Positions 48,561 to 60,371 of a stretch of 64,000 nucleotides of DNA are shown here, piece by piece (within the stretch, counting starts at the first letter, position 1; each line of letters starts with the position of its first letter). The stretch covers positions 28,606,280-28,670,279 of the forward strand of contig CM055112.1 in NCBI GenBank assembly GCA_029204225.1. Reading direction: 5' to 3'. A model generated the notes under the pieces. It saw only the letters and a list, made by a program, of their open reading frames with translations. It was not told where the DNA came from and searched no databases. The translations under genes were made by a program, and so were the position numbers. This DNA is from Diphasiastrum complanatum (taxonomy: Eukaryota > Streptophyta > Lycopodiopsida > Lycopodiales > Lycopodiaceae).

Positions 48561-51500
48561 TCACTATAACCAACAAATATACCTTTCTTTGAAGATGGAT
48601 CCTCCTTTGTGCTATCATCAAGAGTAATGTTGATATAGCAAATGCATCCAAAAGTTTATAGATATCATTAATTTTGGCATGCTAGAATTGCATAAATCAC
48701 TAAGATCTGATCATAAGCAAAAAAAATGCAACAACATACTGTCTCTAGCCATACAACAGCAGCAACCTACTGTCTTTCACATGTGTGGATGCAAGATCAA
48801 TCACAAAATTGACATTCTACACACTAGAAATCAAGATAACTTGAAAAATATGAAAGAGATGGACATAGAAACACAAGAGATGAATTCTCCACAAAGAAAG
48901 AAACTTTGATGATTATTTTTCCATGCTGGTACAACTATTTATAGCTTCCACAATTTCATTTGGCCAATTGCTCTAAAATTTGCCCAAATGGTAACTTCTT
49001 GGTACTTCATCAGAAAACCTAGAAATTCTAGTCTAGATGCAATGTATGTAAAATAGCCAATTAGAATGGGGGTCCGAATCCGACCTCACCATTTATCTAC
49101 TTGCCAAAAATAGTACAAACACTATTTAGGCCTTTATTGACAAATATAAATCTTTCTCTAAGTTGAAATTTCGTGTTGGCCTCAAAATTGCCAAAATAGA
49201 TCAACTAAACTAGTTCAATATTTCACAAAATGAGATACAAAAATAATAACCGTTACCTATAACCTACACTTGCGTTCAAAAGGAATTGGTGCAGTGCCAT
49301 AGCGAACTTATCAAAGGAAGATGTGGCTATGATGTCAAAGGAAATTGAGTATCAAAACGATGCGAGAGGGTTGTACGAAAAATGAAATGTGGTACTCTCT
49401 CCCGTAATGGCGATATCATGAAACTTTAGTGTAGCAACGACATGAGAGGCCATCGAAGGGTCAAGTAATCCGCATGGTATCGATATCACAAAGAGAAAAA
49501 ACAAGGATTAGCGAGGAATGGCATTGATAGTTTCAAGGATCGGAAACCGAATGTCTGCTCGAGAGCAATATTTTTAGAGAATGATCAGAAAATTGTGGAC
49601 ATACACGTGTTTTAAATGGACGACAATGTTCTTGACCATTGATGGCAATAGGATTTCACACGTGCCAATGCTAATCATACGAACCGACAAAATGATGACT
49701 CGTGCATGAATTAGTTTCTAACACATTGTCCGAAGATAGTGATACACACTAAAAAAAAAATGGCCAAATAAAGAAAGCACATGTATTCAGATCATACAAC
49801 CACACACGTGTTTGCCCATGTGGATGTAACGAGAGAGGTTGACTTCATGTATGAACACATTGCAATTTTTAGTAGTATATAAGCTCTTTGTCCATGAAAT
49901 TTTTACTTTTCTTCAGCTTCCGTTTCAATCTGGTGGTCGCTCTTGCTCTTAATGATGCAAGGGGAAACTCTTTTAAACTCATAAGCTCTAGCAAGGAAGA
50001 AGTCTTCTTCAATCACATGTTTGTGATAAGAGAGGGGAGTAGTAGTATGCAAGTGAATACGAGTGCATTTACTTTGATATGAATCATGGGGCTTCATGCC
50101 ATCATCCAACCAACCATTTCCTAACTAATCATCATTTAGCAAAAGCAAAGTAAACATAAAGCACAAATTATCCTTATAATATGCTTCGTTCATTGGGCAT
50201 CACATGAGAATTATGTCATCACTTGGAGTTCTTATGGTTGACATAATGAAACTAACCATGTTCATGAGATTGTGAGGGGTCCAGGAGAAAAGAAGATAAT
50301 TTGACGTAATTAGGCTTTCAAAGCAACTAACTAGGATTATCAGTCATAGTTAACAAGGATTGAGAATGACATGCCCCTCGCATCATGTATCGAATCACTT
50401 TTAAGATAATGAGTCTAAGTTCCAAGGATTGAGAATGAAATGCCCCTCCCAATCATGAATCAAATCACATATAACATATGTTATTTTACAAGAAGTAGCA
50501 TGGAAACTCTAAAGAAATTAAGAGCTTTGATGTAATTTGATGTGTTTGCAATCTAGATAGCACTATAGCTCCTTGTTATTACTTATATTAGCTTTTTCAA
50601 TAAAGTCCATATGTGTTTGTTTTTGTTGTATATGTGGTGCATAGACTTTGGTGGTTGTTAGGGGAGTCAACTTTGTCTTTCACAACGAGACTCTACATTA
50701 TGTGTAATTCTTGAATGCGGTTGTCTACATACAAGGCATGCCAAACCCAAAAGAGAACAATATTCTATATGAAAGGAATTACACCCCCACAGAACTCATA
50801 TTACTTGACACTGAACTCGTGAACACAATAATGGTTGCTTAGAATTTATGTAACTTTTGACATTTAGTCCAACTTTTGGCATCTCATAAGCACATTCTAT
50901 TGTTTTGCAAAATCCTTGAAAGAAAAGGAAAGCGTTGCAAATTGTTTCTCGCAATGTTAGTTGTTAGCTAAAAGGAAAGAAAAGCGTTGCAAATTGTTTC
51001 TTAAAATGTTAGTTGTTAGCTTGAGTGCTATGATGAAAATGACAAACATAAGTTTCATAATTTATGGTTTTTTACATACATAATGGCACAAATCAATCCC
51101 CTTGGAGTTCCTCTTGGCTGCAATTTATTCCATTGAGATAATCATAGGCAGTTGTACTATTAAAAATATGGACAAATGTACATTTTGTTTTAGACAGCCA
51201 GACAAAGATACATAAAAATAAGACTGAAAGTTGGAGAGAGGACCCATTTCAAGCATCACATCAAAATGGGTCTGCATTAGCTCTATATCCTAAAGATCTA
51301 AAGGAGGGCCCTGAGTAAAATAGGGCCGAAGTTCAGTTAGTACTGTAGAAGCCCCCTGGGCAGAAATTTTAACACTCAAGGTACAAAAGGAACAGAATTG
51401 TTCATCATATGGGCTCACCAAGCAGGGTGGCTGAAATTTCTCATAACATTTTTTATAGATACTCTATATATCGTTGAGGCAAATGAAAAATAGACCGTAC

Positions 51501-51931
51501 ACTAAAGGATGATTGCTCTCCTGAGAATACCTTCCGGTCTCGTGGGATCCAGATTAACCACTCTGATGACAGCCATCGAGATTTGCTACAGAAGATCAAG
51601 GCCAGAGGGACAAGCCTCGAGGGAATGTGTCAACCACAATGACTGTTTTCAGGAGATGGGTTAGGAGGCTTTGAGTTTAGGTTGCAAGGAAAAAAGCAAA
51701 AATTGCTTTTCTATAAGTTCTCTCTACAACGAAAACAGAGATGCTCTGAAATCTCATTAGTAAATAAACATGATGGGCAGGTCACATTTTCGGACAAATA
51801 TATCCATTTGGTTGCAATGAGAATCCTTCCTCATGAGCTCGTTAGCTCCCTAGTTAGATTCGTGAATAGCTGGATATTATCTTTGCTTTATTACAGGTAT
51901 GTACTGCACGTTTTGAAAGAAGGCTCTAGGT
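48561..51931. other. Intergenic; no convincing gene
   Basis: About 3.4 kb downstream of the receptor kinase. There is a TATA-like GTATATAAGC at 49874-49883 with an ATG only 11 bp further on, too close for that ATG to be its start. The associated 62-codon frame has no motif. ACGT-core words (ACACGTGT, CACACGTG) cluster at 49600-49830, as they do upstream of the H3-like sequence. Two copies of an AAAGCGTTGCAAATTGTTTC word lie at about 50930 and 50980. The region 51130-51930 holds the 3' flank of the kinase gene. Confidence 0.4.
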
Positions 51932-54900
51932 TTACTTAATATTTATGTATGTAGAGTAGTCTGGATCTTTGGTGCTTTTAGAGTGATTGAGACTAAGTTT
52001 GCTTCCTATTTGCTTTGGATTCGCTTCCTGCAGCATTTGGACCACCTCCCTCATAGAGGGACGCTCCAGTGGAAGCTCATTGGTGCAGAGAAGACCCACC
52101 CTCAATACCGTTAGCATCTCCTCAAGGAAAACGTTTCCCAGTCTTGTATCCAACAGTTGTTGTGCTTCACTCTTGCGCTGAATGTTGGTGCGAACCCACT
52201 TCACAATGTCCACTCCATCTACAAATTGAGGCTGCATAGGTTTCTTTCCTGTCACCAGCTCCAATAGCACCACCCCAAAGCTGTATATGTCACTCTTCTC
52301 ATTAACCTTCAAGCTGTAAGCATACTCTGCATCCAAAATCAATACATGCCTGAGAATGATCATTCTAAAGATTTCTGATGCGATATCACAACTTCTTAAC
52401 CTGCAGAAAAGAAAGTCAGTCAGCGAAACTGGGAATTTGCTTAGCAGATAAAGAAAATTTTAAAAACTAACAGAGCAGGGAAATATAAGAGATTGATTTC
52501 ATGGCAGCTGCAGGATATAATATGTTAGCAGAATCTAAATACACATAGATCTGGCCGTATTGCAGGAATCAAAAGAGCTGGTTAAGTGACAACTGCAGAA
52601 TGCTAGTTTGAATAGCAGACGCAGACAGGTAGAAGAAAGACTGTGGGGAGGCCGGAAGGTGTCAAGCTGTGACTGAAGTGGCAGCTGCTGGATGGATTAG
52701 CAGCCAGCTTGCTGAGAGATCAAGAAAGAATGTACCGTTCAGATGCGTAAAGGTGGAAAAGGTGTGATGATTATGGGAATATGGCCTATGTGAAGGTAGA
52801 GAAGATACACTGAATGGCGGATTAGTAAAGGTAGAGTAAGTGTAAGTGAAGGTAGAGGATCGGAAAGAAAAGCTTTCCACCTGGAGCTATGTAGCCATAG
52901 GTGCCAGCAATGTTCGACATAGAGACAGCTTTCCCGCACGCTTGCAGTATCTTTGCAAGCCCAAAATCTGCAACCCGAGCTTCGTAGTTGGCATCCAGCA
53001 GAATGTTATTGGATTTGACATCGCAATGCAGGATAGGAGGATTGTAGTCATGGTGTAAATATGCCAAGCCTTCAGCTGCGCCAAGAGCGATGTGATAGCG
53101 AGTGGGCCAGTCCAGCACGCTCGCCTGGGGACCGTGTAGCTGGTCTCCCAAGCTTCCGTTGGGCATGTATTCATAAACTAGAAGCTTGGCGTCCTCGCTG
53201 CTGCAGCAACACAGGAGCTTCACTATGTTTTTGTGGCGTAAGCGGCCAAGAGTCTCCACCTCCACGCTGAAGCCATAGTCGTGCTTTGCTTCGGTCTTTG
53301 AGCTTGTCCATAGCTTCTTCACTGCCACTTCTTTGCCATTGCTCAGCGTTGCCTTGTACACCTTTCCAGCGCCACCTGTTCCGATCACGTGATCCTCATC
53401 CAAGCAGCCAAGCACCTCATACTCGCTGAATCCTAGCTTGTGAAAGGAGGTCAAGCTCCAGGGCGCTTTCCTGTTCTTGTCTCTGTGATTGAAGTAGAGT
53501 CTATACCGTTTGAAGAAGAGGACCGATCCGACAAGGAGAAGCACTGCTGCTGCAGCAAATATTACAGCGATCACCCAAGGCGACCGATTGTTCGACGATC
53601 CAGCTCCTCCGGAACAAGGAGCCAGAGCCTGAAGCCCTATCCCACAGAGGTGGGGATTGCCTAGGAAGCTCGTGGTGAAAGCACCATTGCTTAAAGCAGC
53701 TGGAACAGGGCCTGAGAGATCATTGTATGAGACATTGAAGGAGAGGAAGAGAAGCTTTCCCAGCACGATTGGGATTTCTCCGCTCAATTTATTGTCTGAG
53801 AGGTCTAAGTAATTGAGGACGCTGAGGACGCTTAAAGCGGAAGGGATCGAGCCCGTCAGACTGTTTCTGGAGAGATTGAGCTGAGAAAGCTGATGGCATT
53901 TGCTGATTTCGAGTGGAATTTCCCCCGATAACTGATTATCAGAGATAGACAACACGTTTAGGCTTGACAAATTTCCCACATGGGGAGGGATTGATCCTGA
54001 GAACTGGTTCTGCTCTGCCAGAAACTTGTTCAACTTGAAAAGCTTTCCAATCTCAGGAGGGAGCTCGCCACTCAGGCGATTATTAGAAACATCTAGTATG
54101 GTCAGATTGGCAGCCATACCGATCGATGGGGAGATCCCTCCAGTGAAGGAATTGTCCGAGAAATCAGCATAGTGGAGGTAAGGAGCCTTCCACAGTGCTT
54201 CAGGAATTTGTCCATTGAGATTGTTCTGGTTCACCCGAAAGCGCTGCAGGCTGGAGCAATTGCCATAAGTTTCAGGAATTACACCCGAGAACTTGTTATT
54301 AAACAGCAGCAAATCCTGCAGCTGCCCACCCTTGCACAAATCCGGAGGCACTGGCCCGCTCAATGCATTCCCCGAAACATCAAAGTACATGAAAGCAGTT
54401 CCCTGCTGCCCGAAATTTTGTGGAAGCTCTCCTGTCAGATTGTTGCTAAACAATCTCAACATGCTCAGATTAGGAAGATTTCCAAGCCCTGGAGGTATTT
54501 CTCCCTTCAGTTGATTACCCCAAAGATGCAACAGTTGTAGATTTGGAAGCTTAGCTATATCGTTCGGGATGGTTCCGGTCAAGCCATTCTCAGAAAGATC
54601 CAAGTCGGTGATCGAGACGAGCTTTGTCATGTTAGGTGGAATCTGCCCAGTCAAATTATTGATGTATAGCTCCATTTTCTTCAGCTTTGGAAGGCCCATG
54701 ATCCCGGCAGGAATGCTCCCCTCGAGATTATTCTGTGATAAATCAAGGAAATCAGTCAGCTCAGTGAGATTTCCAAAGGAGTCAGGGATCGGCCCCACGA
54801 GGTTTGCCATTGCAAGATGTAAGTTCACCAGGCGATTTAGGTTGCCCAGCTCGGGTGGAATTTCTCCTGGTGCGAAGGGATTGATAGCTAGGTCAAGCCA

Positions 54901-55506
54901 TTTGAGGTTATAGAGCTTTCCAAGATAGCCAGGGATTGTCTCGTTCAACAAATTGCTGGTGAGATTGAGGCTCTCAAGCAGAGGAAGGTCTCCAAAACCG
55001 GGCGGAATCGCACCAGTGAAGTTGTTGGCACACAAATCGAGGTGTTTTAAGTTCTGCAGCTTGGATATATTATTTGGAAGCAAGCTAACAATCAAATTCT
55101 GGCTGAGGTTGAGATACTCCAACTTGCTGCAATCCAGCAGCTTGTCAGGAAAATCACCTCCCAAGTAATTGTTGCCAACGTTGTAAGAAGTGAGGTTTTG
55201 CAGCTGACAAACCTGTGTAGGCACAGGCCCAACCAGGTTCATGTTGGAAAGATCAACGCCTGTCACCACCTGGGTGGTTTGATCGCAAGTAACTCCGGTC
55301 CATTGGCATGGCGTTTGATCATTGGCTGCCCACTTGTCCAGGAGCTTCTCTGGATCTTGAAGGCTCATTTTCACCTCCATCAGAACACTCACTTCTGGAG
55401 AACCTGTACCTGATCCATGGCATGGAGCAATAAATTCGTGAAGGCACATCAAGGTAGCTGCGAGATGCAGCAGTGCAAGAAACACCTCCCAGCGACATCT
55501 TGACAT
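51932..55506 (-). CDS. HAESA/HSL1-like LRR receptor kinase
   Basis: Two exons (55506-52881 and 52326-51932) predict 1006 residues, the length of HAESA/HSL1 (about 1000). A signal peptide (1-30) precedes the CQWTGVTC cap (67-74), some 20 LRRs, the GNPHLCG cap (616-622), a TM helix (about 643-665) and the kinase: GTGGAG at 709-714, K730, HCD at 827-829, DFG at 847-849, then GTYGYIAPEYAYSLKVNEKS. NPFAPGEIPPELGNL is a clade signature. RFR at 422-424 is the RxR motif that in HAESA, CLV1 and relatives binds the C-terminus of secreted peptide ligands. The family sits in the plasma membrane and senses IDA/CLE-type peptides with SERK co-receptors. Odd points: HCD replaces HRD, and LRR residue F253 is extra. 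No disabling change is seen. The exact ligand is unknown. Confidence 0.95.
52327..52880 (-). other. Intron of receptor kinase gene
   Basis: The 554-bp interval has GT (52880-52879) and AG (52328-52327) ends and splits the Glu codon of GYIAPE in phase 1 (G|AG). Without splicing the frame reads into a hydrophobic tail and stops. An intron at this point of the kinase domain is a known feature of the HAESA/CLV1-type LRR kinases, which supports the model. Confidence 0.93.
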
Positions 55507-56144
55507 CGTTGTTGTCCTGAAGTCCCTTCAACCAGGACGCAGGCGCTACTGCAACTATCTCTACAATCTACATACACTGTTTATGAGCCCACATCGAAGA
55601 CGCCATCCCTAGCAGTTCCCTTAGCTATAAATCCTCACTCAACCCAGCCATGCAATCGCAGAGACAGAGACACGATCCATCATTCCCACTATCGAATAGT
55701 ATCGATGCTTCACAATTCCAAAATGACTTCTTACAATCATTACATCAGCCTCCACTACTTGTGCTTGCCCATATCCTGACGCAGATTGCGATACTCATCA
55801 CATATAGGGAAGTCAAACAAGAATCTACTGCAGCTGTAGGGTCGAATTCTAGAAGTAGATGACTGTAGATCGATCAGATCATAGACCTGTGGGAAAGGAG
55901 AGAGAGAGAGAGAGAGAGTGTCAGGTTTCTAGAAGCCATGAGCTTGGACTAAGTCAATATTAATCAAGGTGAGGGGTCATCATTTGCCTTCCCAAATGAT
56001 GACCCCATACGCAAGAGTGGGCCCTCATATGAGTCCTCTATGTATGATTACTCAATGAGGGTCCATATGAGTACTCTATGTATGCAAGTTAGGCATGTTG
56101 CAAGTCCCGGTATCAGTATCGAAGGCATACATATCGAGTGCTCG
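55507..56144 (-). promoter_or_regulatory. 5' flank of receptor kinase
   Basis: Upstream of the ATG at 55506-55504, whose context AACGATGT has A at -3. A (GA)10 tract at 55899-55919 reads (CT)10 on the sense strand, a pyrimidine patch often seen near plant transcription starts. I do not see a clear sense-strand TATA box, and the start site cannot be placed. Confidence 0.4.
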
Positions 56145-56330
56145 AGAAAATTGGCAAAGTATAGGAATGAAATCGGCAAGTTTTTTGAAAAACTGGTATC
56201 ATAAAATATTTGACGATTTTTAATACAAGCATATATACCTCTTCAAAAATCCGAGAAGTTCTCTAGAATGCAAGTTTTTTGAGGATAACTCCAAGGAGGT
56301 TTCCCTAGCACTGATACATATCTACATCTT
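56145..56330 (+). repeat. Dispersed ~180-bp repeat, copy 3
   Basis: GGCAAAGTATAGGAATGAAA, GGTATCATAAAA, CAAGCATATATACCTC and GGAGGTTTCCCTAGCACTGA in the same order as at 15205 and 42750. It lies about 640 bp upstream of the receptor kinase ATG. Confidence 0.6.
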
Positions 56331-56450
56331 GTTTGAAGATGTATTCACGAAGAAATTCATGAAGGTTGCGTGTATGTTCTCCCACGTACATCAATATGTG
56401 AAAGATCATGAGTCATGACTATATGAGCCTTGGAAGGGCCAATGAGTACA

Positions 56451-56540
56451 ACACATATATTAATTTCCATATATGTAGTCCACACAACTTCCAAAACACA
56501 TATATTAATTTCCATATATGTAGTCCACACAAGTTCCAAT
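56451..56540. repeat. 45-bp tandem duplication
   Basis: ACACATATATTAATTTCCAT and its following 25 bases are repeated immediately, starting at 56451 and 56496, with a single difference (ACTTCC against AGTTCC). Confidence 0.95.
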
Positions 56541-56709
56541 TGTAGGTGAGAAGGGGAGGGGGCATTTTTACTCCCATGTTTCTTTTTTATGAGGGTTTTT
56601 TTTCCGAAGCTTTGGAAATACATCCACTCATTGTCAGTGAAAGTTTCCTAATTGGCTCTCACATTATGTAAACTGCACAAGTAGGAGATGGGGGGAGGCA
56701 GAGGGCAAA

Positions 56710-56711
<2 letters not shown>

Positions 56712-56758
<47 letters not shown>
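56712..56758. repeat. (CT)n microsatellite
   Basis: An uninterrupted CT run of about 23 units. Confidence 0.97.
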
Positions 56759-56760
<2 letters not shown>

Positions 56761-56944
56761 ATTGTGAAAAGACCACCATACTTTCAACAATTTTCAATCA
56801 TTTTTGTGTGCCTTTTTGGAGTTTTCAACAACATGCATTTGAGATATTGACATTGAGTACATGAAATTGTATGAAGGTACAATACAACTCATACATGTCA
56901 TCATAGCATTGGGAATTTGCCATTTTCCCCTTTGCATATCTACC

Positions 56945-56948
<4 letters not shown>

Positions 56949-57029
<81 letters not shown>

Positions 57030-57110
57030 AAGAAGCTCGTTTCCCATCCAATGTAGTGTTCAAAAGCTTACTACATTACATTGGATGAGAAACAAGCTTA
57101 TTATCTTTTC

Positions 57111-57159
<49 letters not shown>
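56949..57159. repeat. Hairpin-forming (GA)n - inverted repeat - (CT)n
   Basis: (GA)38 at 56949-57024 and (CT)23 at 57113-57159 are complementary. Between them lies an imperfect inverted repeat (57030-57057, AAGCTCGTTTCCCATCCAAT; 57070-57100, ATTGGATGAGAAACAAGCTT) around a loop of about 12 nt. The whole unit could fold into one long hairpin. Confidence 0.9.
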
Positions 57160-57164
<5 letters not shown>

Positions 57165-58488
57165 CCTTTTACAAATCACAATCCTAGATCATTTTTTGCT
57201 TGTTGATTCTCAATCCATTGATTTATTACTATTAGCCGATTTTTCATCAATCAAAATACGACTAATAGTGGGGTCTTTTTTCAATGTATTATAATAATCA
57301 GCATGTAAAAAGATCGAATATTGTAATGTTTAACAACATAAAATGCCTTAGAAATATTGGTTCGAGCCTAGAGTTACTTCCTATTTTTCCAAGTTACACA
57401 TTAGAGGAATTCCAAAATAGAAATGACCTTTTGTAAAGATACTTTTATTTATTTTTCTTTAGTTTCGACCACCACTTGGCCCAATCAAAATGCATGCATT
57501 TCAAATCTACGTAATGTAGCTCAAATAAATTGGAAAATAAAAATATATTGTAGCAAACTTTGAAATTTACGTCGAGCAACATGGATGTATCCCATTGGTT
57601 GGCTCTTCCTTCCCAATTTGCCCGACGTCAAAATCTCAAGTTAAATTTGTTGAACTATGTTGGTTAGTATAATTATATTTCTTAACTAGACTAGTTACAA
57701 TTATAGAATTATAGTATGCACAATAACCTGATATGGTTACTGTGACTTTTTCTTGAGATTAAATGTGATACAAAAAATTGAATTGAGTATCATGAAGAAG
57801 AGATTTTGATGCATGATTAAGAAATAATTGCAAATTCGGATGCCAATGATAAAGCTATTAATAGCAAGAAACAAATACATAATCATACTTGGTATGATAT
57901 GGTACAAGTAGAAATTTCACCACTGGTGTGCATCCACTAAAGAGGCATTGGGCCAGGGTGTTGTTGTTATCTTTAATTGACTGTAAGAAAAAATTGATGA
58001 GAACGAGGACTTCTCTTCTTGAGTCCCTTGCGATGTCAAACTGAAAGGAGCAGCATACCAGACTCTATAACAAAATCACTGATAGGAGCTCGTCTGTTCT
58101 TGAGATCCAAACAATTAGGAATATTGTAATTTATACTAAATCAATTTCCTTTAATCTAAAACAAAAATAGAAGGAGAAAGCTAAATATTCATTTTTCTTA
58201 CTTTTTTCAGAACATCAGTTTTGCTCCTCATAGACCTCTTGGCTAAAAGCATGGTTTGGTGGTACAAATAGCACCTTTTGGTAGTATATGTCAATCTTTG
58301 TGCATTTTATTACTCATAAATTATATTGCTAATACAATACTTATGGTAGTACATTTCTCACTTTTTGGAGCTTGATAGGTGCCACGAGTTAATGCAATGA
58401 AGGCGTCCTTGACAATCATGGGCCTACTAATGATGGGCCTACTTTATCTAATTTGAATCTGGATAATAAATGCTTTGCCCTCCAAATG
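57160..58488. other. No recognisable gene
   Basis: AT-rich sequence with no sustained frame. An open stretch just after the CT tract (57165-57294) is Leu/Ile/Phe-rich and continues from the repeat artefact frame; no motif is seen. Confidence 0.4.
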
Positions 58489-58700
58489 ATCAGTTCATTG
58501 CCCTCGTTGCTTTCTGATATCATTGAATATTGCTATCGTTGCATTCTGCTATCAGTTCATTGCTATCTTGCCATTCTGCTAGATCAGTTCATTGCTATCA
58601 TTCCTTTCTGCTATCATTTCATTGTTATCGTTGCTTTTTGCTAGATCAGTTCATTGCTATCGTTGCTCTCTACTATCAGTTCATTGCTGTCATTTTGCTC
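58489..58700 (+). repeat. Degenerate minisatellite (CAGTTCATTGCTATC)
   Basis: About six degenerate units of roughly 30-37 bp built on TCAGTTCATTGCTATCGTTG and TTTCTGCTA(GA)T words. It lies 70 bp upstream of the ATG of the broken gene at 58770, in its promoter or leader position. Confidence 0.88.
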
Positions 58701-59044
58701 TTTGTTGTCTTTTGTTCAAAACATCTTCTTGCATTCCACAAAATTGATCTCGATCATCTACTATTAAAGATGAGGACACCTACAAGGAAGCACAAAGCCG
58801 CCTCTAAGGCCACTGTTGAAAATCCTGAGACATCGAGCGCACCTCCCAGCATACACAAACGACCACGGACCAATTACTATGACAGATCACCAGCGAAAAC
58901 GAGGATCATGCATCAATCAGAAACCACACATTCACAACTTGACGAATTGTTTGAGAGGATGGTTGCAGTGGCCCACAAGAGAAAGGATAAATTAAGCATC
59001 GTAGGTTATGTATATAATGCATTTCGTTACTTTTAGTACTTATG

Positions 59045-59790
59045 GTAGTAATTAGCTGCTTTTGGTTCTTAATTTGGAACTTTAGCTGGTTTTGGCTTTT
59101 CATTTGGTACTTTAGTTTATTTTGGTACTTACCTTGGTGCTTTAGCTACTTTTGGTACTTAATTTGGCACTTTAGCTGCTTTTGATACTTAACTTGGTAC
59201 TTTAGCTGCTTTTGGTAATTTTAGTATTGTGGTAGTAACCAGCTGCTTTTGGTTCTTAATTTGGTACTTTAGTTGATATTGGTACTTAACTTGGTACTTT
59301 AGCTGCTTTTGGTATTTAATTTGGTACTTTTGGTATTGTGGTAGTAATTAGCTGCATTTGGTTCTTAATTTGGTACTTTAGTTGCATTTGGCTCTTAATT
59401 TGGTACTCTAGCTAATTTTGGTACTTAACTTGGTACTTTAGCTGCTTTTGGTACTTTAGATATTTTTGATACTTAGTTTTGTACTTTTGGTATTGTGGTA
59501 GTAATTAGTTGTTTTTGGTTTTTAATTTGGTACTTTAGCTACTTTTGGTACTTAATTTGGTACTTTAGCTGATTTTGGTACATTAGCTGCTTTTGATACT
59601 TTAGCTGCTTTTGGTACTTAAGTGGTACTTTAGTTGCTTTTGGTACTTAAGTGGTACTTTAGTTGCTTTTGGTACTTTAGCTGAATTTGGTACATAACTT
59701 GGTATTTTAGCTGCTTTTGGTATTTAATTTGGAAGTTTAGTTTCTTTTGGTACTTAATTTGATTATTTGGTACTTTTTGTGTGAGGATTT
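59045..59790 (+). repeat. Intron 1 minisatellite (TTTGGTACTT)
   Basis: About 745 bp of degenerate units built from TTTGGTACTTAATTTGGTAC and TTTAGCTGCTTTTGG words, with higher-order copies of GTATTGTGGTAGTAATTAGC. It fills intron 1 of the broken gene. Confidence 0.93.
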
Positions 59791-60371
59791 ATAGTGAACA
59801 GTTTGTGCTAAAATTGACACTATGTGTTTTGCAGGAAAAAACAAAATGGATGAGTACCCCATCCTGCGGAAGTTCTGTTACTAAACCGAACAGCTTCATG
59901 AAGAGTATGGCTTGAGCCTAGAGGGCAAACTTGCAAAAGACCTAGTAGACACTGATCCACAAGACAGTCAGTGGCTAACGGTCTTCAGATAGGGATATAA
60001 AAAAAATGTTGAGATATATCTTAATCAACCGCATCCACAATTTGTGGATGACTGTTGTATGTTGTTCCACAAGGTGTACCGCTCCCCCCTCCTACGGTGA
60101 CAGCCAGATTCGTTAGATGCTATGCATTTGATGCATTTGAGTGCTACAAGGCCGCAAAATAGGACACTGCCTATCACAAGATAGCATGGGCTAGATTTGG
60201 GGAGAATGTGATTGCAATGTGCAGTAGCAAGAAGGATGGCCTTCAGAAAAAGCTTGAAAATTAGAGCAGGGCTAACGGGCCCCCTCAGAGTGGGCAGCCA
60301 GGAGTTGGAATCAAGAGGGAGTTCACCAACAAGTTCAGAGGTGAGAATAGTGTGTCCCATGTTGCCTTTTC

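Noticed and set aside
49060..49090. tRNA-like GGTCCGAATCC word
   Set aside because: No acceptor stem, D-arm or anticodon arm can be drawn around it.
49888..50082. Small secreted-protein gene behind the TATA-like site at 49874
   Set aside because: The ATG lies only about 11 bp after the TATA-like word, the product has no motif, and an equally long frame exists on the other strand.
52662..52939. Open frames in the receptor kinase intron
   Set aside because: They are intron read-through, T/S-rich, without motif, and the GT-AG splice restores the kinase domain exactly.
55319..55531. Possible upstream ORF overlapping the receptor kinase start
   Set aside because: Its first codon is TTG, not ATG, and no ATG lies in that frame upstream of the kinase start, so there is no support for a uORF.
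57165..57294. Possible plastid-derived insert
   Set aside because: The Leu/Ile-rich AT-rich stretch looked organelle-like, but I could not match it to any plastid gene.
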